This document shows positions 6,929 through 14,850 of a stretch of DNA of 30,324 nt, in pieces (position 1 is the first letter of the stretch; every line of letters begins with the position of its first letter). Source of the stretch: Pseudomonadota bacterium. Lineage in GTDB: Bacteria > Myxococcota_A > Polyangia > Polyangiales > Polyangiaceae. Made by a program: the position numbers and the translations under genes. The notes under the pieces were generated by a model. That model ran no database searches and was not told where the DNA came from. It worked only from the letters and a program-made list of their open reading frames with translations. The DNA lies in NCBI GenBank assembly GCA_023460875.1, contig JAEWOQ010000560.1, positions 1-30,324 of the forward strand, read 5' to 3'.

Positions 6929-7732
6929 ATGCGCGCGGTAGCGGCTGGCATCAGTGACGTTGGCCTGCAGCGGGAACACAACGAAGACAGCTTCGCCATC
7001 CTCGGCGAACAGCAGCTGTACATCGTTGCCGACGGCATGGGCGGACATCGGGCAGGGGACGTCGCGAGCCGGCTGGCCACCCAGACCATCGTCGATTTCT
7101 TCAAGGCGACGGCTTCTGAAGACGTGACTTGGCCGTTTCACTTCGACGTCCGTCTCTCGGAGGAAGAGAACCGGTTGCTCGCTGGGATCCGCTTGGCGAA
7201 TCAGCAGATCGTCCAGCAGAGCGCGCGATCACGGGAGCACCACGGCATGGGCACCACGGTGGTCGGGGCGCTGTTCAGCCGGACCAAGCGCAAGATGTTC
7301 ATCGGGCACGTAGGCGACAGCCGCGCGTACCGCGTCCGCGACGGCGCGATCCAGCAGATGACGCGGGATCACTCCTTGGTGAACGACTACCTCCAGGCCA
7401 TGCCGGAGCTGACGGAAGAGCAGAAGAGCGAGCTGCCCAAGAACGTGATCACGCGGGCCCTCGGGATGCAGGAGCAGGTCACGGTGGATCTGCAGTCGGA
7501 CGAGGTGCAGCCCGGAGATCTGTACGTGCTCTGCTCCGACGGTCTGAGCGGGATGATGGACGACGAAGAGATTCTTCGCATCGTCTTGGAGACATCGGAT
7601 CTGCACACGAGCTGTCGGCGCTTGATCAACGTCGCCAACGAGAACGGCGGCGAGGACAACATCACGGCGGTCGTGGTGCGGGTCGACGACGTGACCGTGG
7701 ACGAGCTGCGCGCGACCATCCCCGATCAGTGA
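6929..7732 (+). CDS. PP2C-family protein serine/threonine phosphatase
   Basis: A soluble 267-aa PPM phosphatase with all the metal-binding motifs: REHNEDSF (D20), DGMGGH (D35-H40), HGMGTT, IGHVGDSRAYRVRDG, TRDHSLV, ITRALG, DLYVLCSDGLSGM and GGEDNITAVVV. It removes phosphate from Ser/Thr of proteins phosphorylated by Hanks-type kinases (Stp/PrpC role). No kinase gene is in the window, but an FHA (phosphothreonine-binding) protein is found at the far end. A GTG at 6911 would add six residues; ATG 6929 is preferred because GGAGG lies 11 bp upstream. Confidence 0.94.
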   Translation: MRAVAAGISDVGLQREHNEDSFAILGEQQLYIVADGMGGHRAGDVASRLATQTIVDFFKATASEDVTWPFHFDVRLSEEENRLLAGIRLANQQIVQQSARSREHHGMGTTVVGALFSRTKRKMFIGHVGDSRAYRVRDGAIQQMTRDHSLVNDYLQAMPELTEEQKSELPKNVITRALGMQEQVTVDLQSDEVQPGDLYVLCSDGLSGMMDDEEILRIVLETSDLHTSCRRLINVANENGGEDNITAVVVRVDDVTVDELRATIPDQ

Positions 7733-7847
7733 GGGCGCCGCGGGCCTTGCGCCCGTCGATGAGCGCGCCACCGCGGGGACGTCGCTCCATCAGTGAGTGA
7801 TTGATTACGTCGTCCGCGGCGCTGATGCACCGTGTCACGTTGCACAG

Positions 7848-7878
7848 AAAAGGCCCGGCGCTGGGCCGGGCCTTCTGT
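7848..7878. terminator. Bidirectional intrinsic terminator
   Basis: Perfect 10-bp stem AAGGCCCGGC (7850-7859) / GCCGGGCCTT (7865-7874) with a 5-nt loop. On the minus strand it is followed by a T-run (CTTTTCTG), on the plus strand by CTTCTGTGT. It lies between the convergent PP2C and lipoprotein genes and can serve both, more strongly the minus-strand gene. Confidence 0.85.
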
Positions 7879-7902
7879 GTCGTCTCGAGGGAGGGTCGAG
7901 GC

Positions 7903-8508
7903 TCAGCGGTCGCAGTTCTCGAGCACCACGACGCCTTCGGTGCGGCAGTAGTTCGAGGGCTGTCCGGAGCTGACCATCCCACTGCAGACGAAGCGAGCCC
8001 ACAGGAGCCCGTCGCCGTAGTGGTTGTCCCCGCCCGTTTCGACGCCGGTGACGGTGCAGGGTGTCTGGCTGGCCAGCTGCACGGTGCCCACGGCGGCGCT
8101 GCTGATGGGCGTGCTGATCGACACGGAGACGGTCCCCTCACCATTCGCGTCGAGGTTGCCGTCGTGGAAGCGTAGCTCCGCCGTGCGGCCATCCGTGGTG
8201 TTCGCGCCGCGGATCGAGCCCGAGAAGGCGACCGTGTCTCTTCCTCGCACGCGGCAGCTGACTTGCGTGCCGTCGACGCCATCGGGGAGCGTCGCGCCCG
8301 GATCGTTGCTGAACATGTCCGGCGCCGGATCGCCGATCGACACCGTGTAGCCCGGCGTCGGGCACCTGGTCCCATCGGGCGCGGCGGCTGAGCTGCCGGT
8401 CGTGAACTGTACGCCACCTTGTGGGATCGCCCCTGGTCCTTCACTGCAGGACAAGGCGAAAAGACACACAGCTGCTGCTGCGGAAAGGGTACGGGCTGCT
8501 TGCGTCAT
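7903..8508 (-). CDS. Hypothetical secreted lipoprotein
   Basis: A 201-aa protein not recognised as a named family. The N-terminus has a basic start, a hydrophobic core (LSAAAAVCLFAL) and a lipobox LSCS, so Cys21 should be lipidated and the protein anchored in a membrane. The mature part begins with a flexible Gly/Ser/Ala linker and continues as beta-rich sequence with six further Cys, suggesting up to three disulfides. Repeated strands such as TVAFSGSIRG, TAELRFHDG and GTVSVSIST suggest a beta-sandwich. The MTQAARTL start gives a normal signal peptide. It sits alone, with a terminator downstream and a tRNA gene upstream on the same strand. Confidence 0.8.
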   Translation of the reverse strand: MTQAARTLSAAAAVCLFALSCSEGPGAIPQGGVQFTTGSSAAAPDGTRCPTPGYTVSIGDPAPDMFSNDPGATLPDGVDGTQVSCRVRGRDTVAFSGSIRGANTTDGRTAELRFHDGNLDANGEGTVSVSISTPISSAAVGTVQLASQTPCTVTGVETGGDNHYGDGLLWARFVCSGMVSSGQPSNYCRTEGVVVLENCDR

Positions 8509-8563
8509 GAGGTCTTCTCCGACGCGGGAAGCTAGCAGCCGTCCACTCCGACCGGAAGATGCG

Positions 8564-8639
8564 TGGGGTGGATGACGGGAATTGAACCCGCGACACCTGG
8601 AGCCACAATCCAGTGCTCTACCACTGAGCTACACCCACC
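8564..8639 (-). tRNA. tRNA-His (GTG)
   Basis: The complement reads as a standard cloverleaf: acceptor GTGGGTG...CATCCAC, D-arm TAGCTCAGTGGTAGAGC, anticodon stem-loop CTGGA-TTGTGGC-TCCAG with anticodon GTG, T-arm GCGGG-TTCAATT-CCCGT. CCA is encoded (8564-8566). The extra G at position -1 (8639) faces the discriminator C, as is required for histidine tRNA. Confidence 0.97.
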
Positions 8640-8645
8640 ACGCGA

Positions 8646-8664
8646 CCGTCCTACGGGAGGACGG
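8646..8664. other. Small hairpin between tRNA-His and HDAC-family gene
   Basis: CCGTCC-TACGGGA-GGACGG forms a 6-bp stem just upstream of the tRNA and downstream of the minus-strand deacetylase gene. It could help end that transcript, but there is no T-run. Confidence 0.35.
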
Positions 8665-8757
8665 GGCGCCGCCGACTCGGGCTCTCCCGGGAGGTCGTTT
8701 CCTCGGGGGTTCCTGACCGGCCCGCGGCATTTAGCGCACGACGACCCGGCTGCGCAA

Positions 8758-9858
8758 CTACAGAGAGCGCCAGAACGCCTTCTGAAGACGCCGAGCCCGG
8801 TCGATCTCGTCCAAATGGCGGCCTTCCAGGGGTCGAGGGGCCCCCCGGGCGTCGCCGTCCGGCGCGGAGAGGGCACCTTCGAGGCCCCTGACGGTCATCG
8901 CCAAGGCCCCCTCGAGGGCGGTGAGATCGTAGCCGCCTTCGAGCACGGCCACGGTCGGGACCGCCCCGGTCGCCTCGAGGAGGCGCCGGGTCATCGCCCC
9001 GTAGGCACCGTCACCCAGCGCCATCCCAGCCAGGGGGTCACGGGCGTGAGCATCGAAGCCAGCGCTGATGAGCAAAAGGTCCGGGCCGTAGGCCGCGAGC
9101 ACCGGCTCGATCACTTGCTGAAAGGCCGCCTCGTAGACGGCGTCGTCCGCTGCGCCCGAGAGGGGCACGTTCACGTTGAAGCCGCGTCCATCCCGCGCGC
9201 CGCAGTCCGTCGCGGCGCCGCTCCCAGGATAGAGCGGGTCTTGGTGTACGGAGATGTAGAGGACATCAGGGTCCTCATAGAAGATTTCTTCAGTGCCGTT
9301 CCCGTGGTGCACGTCCCAGTCCACGATCGCCACACGCCTGGCGCCGAGCCCGAGGACGTGTCGAGCGGCGAGGGCGACCTGGTTGATCAAGCAGAACCCC
9401 ATCGCTCCACCCGGGCGAGCATGATGACCAGGGGGCCGGACGAGGGCGAGCCCCCGCCCGCGCTTGCGCCATACGGTCTCCGTTAGAGCCAAGGTTCCGC
9501 CCGCGGACCTCCGCGCGACGTCGACGGAGCGCTCGTTGTGGTACGTGTCTGCATCGAAGAAGCCACGCTTGCCGCCCCGCTCGAGCAGGTCCTCGACGTA
9601 CTCGGGCGTATGCACCGTGCACAGGTCGTCGGCGGTCGCGGCGCGGGCGTCGATGCGCTCCCAGAGGCGGGTCGCCGCTCGCTCGAGCCCGCGACGACAT
9701 GCCCGGAGCCGCTCGGGCCGCTCGGGGTGCGTGACGTGGGTGCTGGTGTCGTCTTCGGACGACCGGCCGTCATCGGCATGGTCCGTCGGGGCACCCGCGC
9801 CCCTGGTGTCGAGCCGGTGAGCGTCGAAGAGCGGGTCATCGAGGACGAACAGTTTCAT
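8758..9858 (-). CDS. Histone deacetylase family protein (AcuC/HDAC-like amidohydrolase)
   Basis: A 366-aa enzyme with the full arginase/deacetylase signature: HPERPERL (44-51), VRPPGHHA with the charge-relay pair H145-H146, GFCLINQ, DWDVHHGNGT giving zinc ligands D182 and H184, ISAGFDAH with zinc ligand D269, and LEGGYD with Y310. Such bacterial enzymes remove acetyl groups from protein lysines, polyamines or small amides; the target here cannot be told. It carries an Asp/Ser/Thr-rich insertion (about residues 22-42) before the first motif. ATG 9858 (MKLFVLDDPLF) is preferred over 9894, which would add only 12 low-quality residues. It is divergent from the HAMP gene, leaving 104 bp for promoters. 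Confidence 0.93.
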   Translation of the reverse strand: MKLFVLDDPLFDAHRLDTRGAGAPTDHADDGRSSEDDTSTHVTHPERPERLRACRRGLERAATRLWERIDARAATADDLCTVHTPEYVEDLLERGGKRGFFDADTYHNERSVDVARRSAGGTLALTETVWRKRGRGLALVRPPGHHARPGGAMGFCLINQVALAARHVLGLGARRVAIVDWDVHHGNGTEEIFYEDPDVLYISVHQDPLYPGSGAATDCGARDGRGFNVNVPLSGAADDAVYEAAFQQVIEPVLAAYGPDLLLISAGFDAHARDPLAGMALGDGAYGAMTRRLLEATGAVPTVAVLEGGYDLTALEGALAMTVRGLEGALSAPDGDARGAPRPLEGRHLDEIDRARRLQKAFWRSL

Positions 9859-9962
9859 GCCAAGAGCGTGCCTCCCTCGAGCGTTGTCGGCCATGGTTCG
9901 CGGGTGTTACGCTCTCGGGTCGCATCCTGCGGGCGCCTGGCCCGGCCGGAGAGGAAAGCCCC

Positions 9963-11417
9963 ATGCGGTGGAAAATCATCTTCGTGAACGGTGGCGTCGT
10001 CGTGGTCGTGGCGGTGCTGACCTATTTCCTACTGGCAGCGTCCCTCTCCAGCGTGGTCGCCAACCCCGCTGAGCAGAAGCGAGAGCTCGTGCGAGCCCTC
10101 CGGGGAGCGAGCTCTCAGCTCGCCTTGGATGGCTTGCGCATGGAACGCTGGCTAGCGCAGCAGGTGACGACCAACCCTGTCCGTGAGGTCTACCAGGGGG
10201 GCACGGCCGCAGCGCGCAGCGATTGGGCGACGAGCGCCGCCAACGGGCTGCGCGATCGCGCAGCGGCAGAGTCCGACTTCGCGCGCATGGCGCCCGCGTT
10301 GGTGCTCTTCGTGGACGAGCGCGGGGTAGGGATCGGCCGGAACGGATCCGCGTTGATGCGCGGCGATCGCGTCGCCGAGTCCTATCCAAGCCTCGCCAGC
10401 GCCCTCGAATCGGGCCTGACCCGCAGTGACGTCTGGATTCACCGGGAGCGGCAGGAGCAGATGCTCGTGAGCTATGCGCCGGTTCGAGACGAGCGGGGGC
10501 GGATCCTTGGGGCCCTCGTCTTGGGGACCCCGCTGAACGACGAGCGCCTGGCCCGCACGAGCGAGCTGACGAGCGGTCATTCGTTGGCGTTCCTGCACGT
10601 ACGCGGGGAGGAAGCGACGGTGGTGGCGGGATCGGGCCCGGGCGCGAGCCACGCGAAGGATCCCGCCGTCACCCATGCGGCCCTGCAGAGTCTCACGGGG
10701 CGCAATCCGGTGTTTGCAGCGGCTCCCATCGAAGATCGCCTCTATGGAGCGATACGCTTGGAGGGCTACCCGGAGGCTAGCGGCGCGGTCCTGGCGTCGG
10801 TGCCGGCCTCGCGGGTCGGCAGCGTGGGGGCCTTGCTCTGGCCCGTGTTCGCCGTGGGGGCGCTCGGCATCGCCCTGGTCGTGTTCGGCGGTGTGCTGCT
10901 CGGGAACTATGTCTCCCGCCCCGTGGCGGAGCTGGAGAAGGGGTTGTTGTTGGTGATCAGCGGCAACCAGAACCTCCGCTTCGAGCTCGAGCACGAGGAG
11001 CTCGGCGGGCTCGCCTCGCGGATCAACACCTTGCTGAATAGTTTGCTCGGTGTCGCCGAAGACACGACGGACGCTCAGGGCAGAGCACCCGCGGCGCCAT
11101 CTCCCCATGTCTTCGACGACGTCCTCGCCGTGGACGACTCCGCCGTCGCGCAGTCGCGCGAGGTCCCTCATGCGGAGGCCCTCGCCGCGCTCCCGATGGA
11201 GCGCTACTACGCGGAGCTCTACGAGTCCTACGTCGCCTTGAAGCAGCAGCTCGGTGATCCCGTCGACCACATCACCCCCGAGGCGTTTCACAGTCGCGTT
11301 CGAGCTAGCGAGGCGGAGATGCACGGCAAGCATGGTCGGCCCGTGCGTTACGGCGTGGAGCTGAAGGAGGGGGCGATCGTGCTCGTGGCCGTCCCGCTCC
11401 CGGATCTGGTGAGCTGA
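9963..11417 (+). CDS. HAMP domain membrane sensor-like protein without kinase domain
   Basis: A 484-aa protein with TM1 at about residues 6-27, a periplasmic part (30-288) with a PAS/Cache-like stretch (LVLFVDERGVGIGRNG, VSYAPVRDERGRILGALVLGTPL), TM2 at 289-313 and a HAMP-like linker (314-365: VSRPVAELEKG...). It then has a variable acidic region and a C-terminal domain rich in YYAELYESYVALKQQ and FHSRVRASEAEMHGKHG. No histidine kinase, methyl-accepting or cyclase domain is seen, so output must go through the C-terminal domain. This C-terminal module recalls myxobacterial proteins of the MXAN_5187 type (from memory, unverified). It precedes a HEAT-repeat gene by 270 bp. Confidence 0.82.
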   Translation: MRWKIIFVNGGVVVVVAVLTYFLLAASLSSVVANPAEQKRELVRALRGASSQLALDGLRMERWLAQQVTTNPVREVYQGGTAAARSDWATSAANGLRDRAAAESDFARMAPALVLFVDERGVGIGRNGSALMRGDRVAESYPSLASALESGLTRSDVWIHRERQEQMLVSYAPVRDERGRILGALVLGTPLNDERLARTSELTSGHSLAFLHVRGEEATVVAGSGPGASHAKDPAVTHAALQSLTGRNPVFAAAPIEDRLYGAIRLEGYPEASGAVLASVPASRVGSVGALLWPVFAVGALGIALVVFGGVLLGNYVSRPVAELEKGLLLVISGNQNLRFELEHEELGGLASRINTLLNSLLGVAEDTTDAQGRAPAAPSPHVFDDVLAVDDSAVAQSREVPHAEALAALPMERYYAELYESYVALKQQLGDPVDHITPEAFHSRVRASEAEMHGKHGRPVRYGVELKEGAIVLVAVPLPDLVS

Positions 11418-11687
11418 GGGCTCTGCTCCAGGTTGGTGGCGGTCTCCCCGCCTTGCCGGCGTGTTCCCGGTCACGCAGGGCCGTGTCGAGCAGGGCTGTC
11501 CGCGCCCCGACGTGCTTCTGTGAAGGAGGGGAGGGACCCGGGCGCTTCCGCGCGGACGCCGAGCGCCGGTCCTGAACGCATTTTCGTGTTCCCCAGCGAG
11601 TTCGGGGCTCGTCGCCTGCATGTCGCGGCGAATCGAGCTATAAGCCCCGCGCGCCCCATCCAGGTAGGTAGGGGCGAAGGATCGCAC

Positions 11688-12425
11688 ATGGGACTGCTAG
11701 ATCTCTTCAAGAAAAAAGAATCGGGCCCGGGCTCCTCGAAGGGCGACCGGGATCTCGCGCGCCTCGAGAAGCTGGTCTCCTCGAAGTTCTCGCAGAACTT
11801 GGACCGTCAGGACGCCCTCGACCGGCTGAGCCAGATGGGCACGGCCGCCGCTGCGGCCGCGCTGCTCAAGCGGTTCACCTGGACCTTGGACCCGACCATC
11901 ACCGATCAGGAAGAGAAGGCGGTCGTCGTGACAGGCCTCGTGAAGGCGGGAAAGGAGGCTCTCGACCCGATACGACGTTACTGCGCACGCGCGGAGAGCG
12001 TCACCTGGCCGCTCAAGGCCGTCCGACAGATCCTCACGGGGGATGAGCTCCTCCAAGAGTTGCTGACCCTCCTGGACCAGTTCGACACGGACTACGTTCG
12101 CAACCCCGAGCCCAAGGTGCAGCTCCTCCAGGTGCTCGGTGAGTATCCCTCGGAGGACGTCCGCATCGCCGCAGAGCCCTTCGTCACCGACGCCAACGAA
12201 GCAGTGCGCTTCGCGGCGGTGACCACCGTCTTCGCGGTCGAGGATCCCCGAAGTGTCCCTAGCCTCATCGCGGGGTTGGCCGAGGAGGAGTCTCTCCGAA
12301 TCAAGAACCGCATCGCGGGAGGGCTCGCCGAGCGCGGCTGGGAGATCCCCGAGGATTTGAGAGCGACCTGCAGCAGCGCGCTGCCCCCGAGTTACCGCCT
12401 CGACGGCGGCGTGATCCGCGGCTGA
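11688..12425 (+). CDS. HEAT-repeat domain protein
   Basis: A 245-aa cytosolic protein beginning MGLLDLFKKKE, a typical amphipathic start. It has several helical repeats: LDRLSQMGTAAAAAALLKRF, LVKAGKEALDPIRRY, VLGEYPSEDVRIAAEPFV, EAVRFAAVTTVFAVEDP and PSLIAGLAEEESLRIKNRIA. HEAT repeats serve as a protein-binding scaffold; the partner is unknown. The frame is open upstream to 11433, but ATG 11688 is preceded by purine-rich GGTAGGGGCGAAGG and starts the conserved part. TATAAG at about 11640 could be a -10 box, without a clear -35. The 270 bp upstream gap (11418-11687) otherwise shows nothing certain. Confidence 0.85.
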   Translation: MGLLDLFKKKESGPGSSKGDRDLARLEKLVSSKFSQNLDRQDALDRLSQMGTAAAAAALLKRFTWTLDPTITDQEEKAVVVTGLVKAGKEALDPIRRYCARAESVTWPLKAVRQILTGDELLQELLTLLDQFDTDYVRNPEPKVQLLQVLGEYPSEDVRIAAEPFVTDANEAVRFAAVTTVFAVEDPRSVPSLIAGLAEEESLRIKNRIAGGLAERGWEIPEDLRATCSSALPPSYRLDGGVIRG

Positions 12426-12783
12426 ATCCCTCGAGCACCCCATGGCCAGCGGGAGGGGCCGGCGGCCACGCCAAACGCCCCTACCGTCCGCCCGGCGCTC
12501 GCGCTCTGGAGCCGCATTGGCGGGAGCATCGGCAGCAGCCACGCCGAACATCAAGGACGACGAGCAGGGCAGAGCACGCCGGAGGGGGCTGCGGCGTCCT
12601 GCGTCGTGAAGAGCTCGACGGCCTACCGAGGTCGGCAGACGCTCGAAGGAGCAACCCCCACCGCTTGGCGCCGTCGAGCGAGAAGCGCAGAAATACCGAA
12701 CGCCCCTACGAGGGCCCGCCGGATGGGCGAGATCGAAGGGGCGTTCGCTCGTGGGGCCCAATCGCTGGGCCTCCCGTGAGCTC
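12426..12783. repeat. Intergenic region with inverted repeats (convergent genes)
   Basis: The 358 bp between the HEAT gene (plus) and the second beta-barrel gene (minus) holds no supported gene. It contains an 11-bp inverted repeat CGAACGCCCCT (12697-12707) / AGGGGCGTTCG (12737-12747) with a 29-nt loop, a third copy of AACGCCCCTAC near 12471, and a 6-bp hairpin GGCCCA-ATCGC-TGGCCC-like at 12755-12771 just past the beta-barrel stop. These could act as terminators or RNA-stabilising ends; none has a T-run. Confidence 0.5.
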
Positions 12784-13650
12784 TTACTCGCTGATCTGGT
12801 ACTGCGTCGGGAAGAAGAAGCTCACGTTGACCGACATGATCTGATTGACCTTGAACTGTCGGTCGTCCTCGTTGATCCGGTTGTCGGGGAAGGCCCGATC
12901 GGGGCCCGAGCCACCCGTGTCGAGGCCGCCGGTGTTCCTAGAGATCGGCAGGAACCGATACTCCCAGCCGAGCGACACCCACTTGCCGAGGTAGAAGCTC
13001 AGCCCGAGCCCCGCCGTCGGCGCGATCGCCGTACGGTCGGCCATGGCGAAGGAGGTCGAGCAGTCGTTGCAGTTCGCTCGCTCGTTGAGGCTCACGAAGG
13101 CCGGTCCACCGAAGACGTAGACGTCCGTGTCGACGTAGACGTTGTTGAACAGACCGAGCTTGCCTCGGAAGGGCACCAACGTCAGCTGCGGAGAAGCCAT
13201 CCAGTTGATGGACCCGAGCTGGTCACGGAAGTCACGGCCCATGTTCACGGCGGTCAACCGGCAGTCCAGGCTGTCCCCGCCGCCGTCACGACAAGCGCGG
13301 CTCGCGTTCACGTCCTGGATGTTGTCGGAGAGCCCCGTCGGCATCTTGAGGGCGCCGAAGGCGCCCCATACTCCGACGCCCAGCCAGTCCGTGAAGTGAT
13401 AGTTCAGCTTCAGACCCGGCATGATGTGCCGCTGGTACTCGTCCAGGAGCGTGAAGCTCGCGTGGGGGGCCACCTCGACGCGACCCTTGCGGTAGAGGCG
13501 CAGCTTGCGGACGGCCGGTGCCCCTGCCATCGGACCCGTGACGTGGATCTCCTGGGCCTCGGCCACATCGGGAAGCACCAGGAACGCACAGAGGGCGGCG
13601 AGCGCCGTAAGGCCGCGGCTCTTCATCTTCGATGCAGTGTTCGTGCTCAT
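12784..13650 (-). CDS. Outer membrane beta-barrel domain protein (second of tandem pair)
   Basis: A 288-aa secreted protein: signal peptide (MKSRGLTALAALCAFLVLP..AEAQE), then alternating amphipathic strands (EVAPHASFTLLDEYQ, PGLKLNYHFTDWLGVGVWGAFG, PTAGLGLSFYLGKWVSLGWEYRFLPI) and a C-terminal strand ending VNVSFFFPTQYQISE. This matches the outer-membrane beta-barrel family widespread in Myxococcota (TIGR04565-like, from memory). Four Cys in loops may form disulfides. It follows the first barrel gene by 26 bp and so is co-transcribed. ATG 13650 is chosen with GAGGAGCGAGG upstream; ATG 13626 would begin directly at the signal peptide, GTG 13680 is less likely. A possible GltA/GltB-like role in an envelope machine is speculation. 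Confidence 0.88.
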   Translation of the reverse strand: MSTNTASKMKSRGLTALAALCAFLVLPDVAEAQEIHVTGPMAGAPAVRKLRLYRKGRVEVAPHASFTLLDEYQRHIMPGLKLNYHFTDWLGVGVWGAFGALKMPTGLSDNIQDVNASRACRDGGGDSLDCRLTAVNMGRDFRDQLGSINWMASPQLTLVPFRGKLGLFNNVYVDTDVYVFGGPAFVSLNERANCNDCSTSFAMADRTAIAPTAGLGLSFYLGKWVSLGWEYRFLPISRNTGGLDTGGSGPDRAFPDNRINEDDRQFKVNQIMSVNVSFFFPTQYQISE

Positions 13651-13676
13651 CGTAGTCTGACCTCGCTCCTCGCCTC

Positions 13677-14624
13677 TCACTGCGCCGCCGTCGTGTCTGC
13701 ACCAGCCTTCGGGAGCCGGTACTCGAAGGAGAACGGGATGAAAATGGACGCTCCGATCTGGAGCTGGACGTTGTTCGTCAGGCTCGAGTCGCCGAGCCAG
13801 TGAGACTTGTCCGTGGGATCGACGCCGCTCGCGTCCGCCTCCTCCAGGTTCTCGAGCTTGTCGAGGAAGATGTAATCGCGAACCTCGAGGAAGCCTGCGA
13901 ACCAGCGGTTGACGAACACCTTCAAACCGAGGCCCGCGTTGAAGGCGAGCTTGGGCTCGAACTCGAAGGTACGGTTCTCTGGCTCGATGACGGGGATGGG
14001 GCGCGTGCTGATGGCACCGACGCCGCCCACGACGTAGAAATCGTAGTGGAAGATGAAGTCGCCGAAGCCTGCGAACTTGCCGTTGGCGGGCACGTACGTG
14101 AAGTTCAGCGCCGCGCTCCAGTCGTACTCGGTCAGGGGCACGCCGACGCGCGCGCCTCTCCGAACCTGAGCGTTGAACTCCTGATCCGTGTTGAAGGGGC
14201 CGTAGTAGTTTCCGTTGATGCCGACGGCCAAGGCTTCGGTGATGTAGTAGTTCACCGCCATGCCGGGGCCGGGGTGCCCGACGAACTGATCATTCAGGGA
14301 GAGCGACCAGTAGGGTTGGAGCTCGAAGCGGTTCTTCTTGATGATGAAGCGCTGCTGGACCGCGATGATCTTCTCATCGAGCGGCTTCGCGGCCTCTTCC
14401 TCCATCTTCAGGGTAGGGCACGCTTCGGGGTCAATCTCACAGATATCACCCAAGCCCATCCCATCGTCGTCGATGCCGATGTCGTCGCCGAGCTCGTCGG
14501 CTCCGTCATCTTCGACGCCCTCTTCGACGACGTCCGCATCCTCGTCAGCATCCTGTGCCCAGCTGGCAGTCGGAACCGCCCACAGTGCGGCTGCCGCAAG
14601 GAGCCCGAAGCGAGTCTTCTTCAT
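13677..14624 (-). CDS. Outer membrane beta-barrel domain protein (first of tandem pair)
   Basis: A 315-aa secreted protein: signal peptide MKKTRFGLLAAAALWAVPTASWAQ, then a strongly acidic, unstructured stretch (residues about 25-60, Asp/Glu-rich, DEDADVVEEGVEDDGADELG) and a barrel of alternating strands (RFELQPYWSLSLNDQFVGH, GMAVNYYITEALAVGINGNYYG, FIFHYDFYVVGGVGAIS, FNAGLGLKVFVNRWFAGFLEVRDYIF). The final strand is followed by a short Ala/Gly/Thr tail. The barrel is paralogous in pattern to the next gene. The acidic segment could bind cations or a partner. The start at 14624 has GAAGAGG upstream; the upstream open frame (to 14753) is not needed. A promoter is visible at 14803-14832. Confidence 0.88.
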   Translation of the reverse strand: MKKTRFGLLAAAALWAVPTASWAQDADEDADVVEEGVEDDGADELGDDIGIDDDGMGLGDICEIDPEACPTLKMEEEAAKPLDEKIIAVQQRFIIKKNRFELQPYWSLSLNDQFVGHPGPGMAVNYYITEALAVGINGNYYGPFNTDQEFNAQVRRGARVGVPLTEYDWSAALNFTYVPANGKFAGFGDFIFHYDFYVVGGVGAISTRPIPVIEPENRTFEFEPKLAFNAGLGLKVFVNRWFAGFLEVRDYIFLDKLENLEEADASGVDPTDKSHWLGDSSLTNNVQLQIGASIFIPFSFEYRLPKAGADTTAAQ

Positions 14625-14802
14625 CGATGCCTCTTCAACTCTTCCCAGGAAAGTCCGCAGGCGAAATGCGTGCGGGGTGCTCGAACCGTCGGAGCTCCCG
14701 AAATAACCATCGGACGCCTTTTTATCGGGTACCAGCCCCGAGGAGCAACCCACAAATGCGTGTAACCATTAGAGAATTCGGCTAGCCGGAAGTTGCAGCG
14801 GG

Positions 14803-14832
14803 ACTATATCACGCGAAAAATCACACGATCAA
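14803..14832 (-). promoter_or_regulatory. Sigma70-like promoter of beta-barrel operon
   Basis: Read on the minus strand: TTGATC (14832-14827), an 18-bp spacer, TATAGT (14808-14803). The stretch is markedly AT-rich compared with its surroundings. It lies about 180 bp upstream of the first barrel gene, leaving a long leader. Confidence 0.7.
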
Positions 14833-14850
14833 CAACCAAAAAATTACACT

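Noticed and set aside
10152..11687. 511-codon minus frame across the HAMP gene
   Set aside because: Composition is that of a shadow; the plus frame shows two membrane helices and a HAMP domain.
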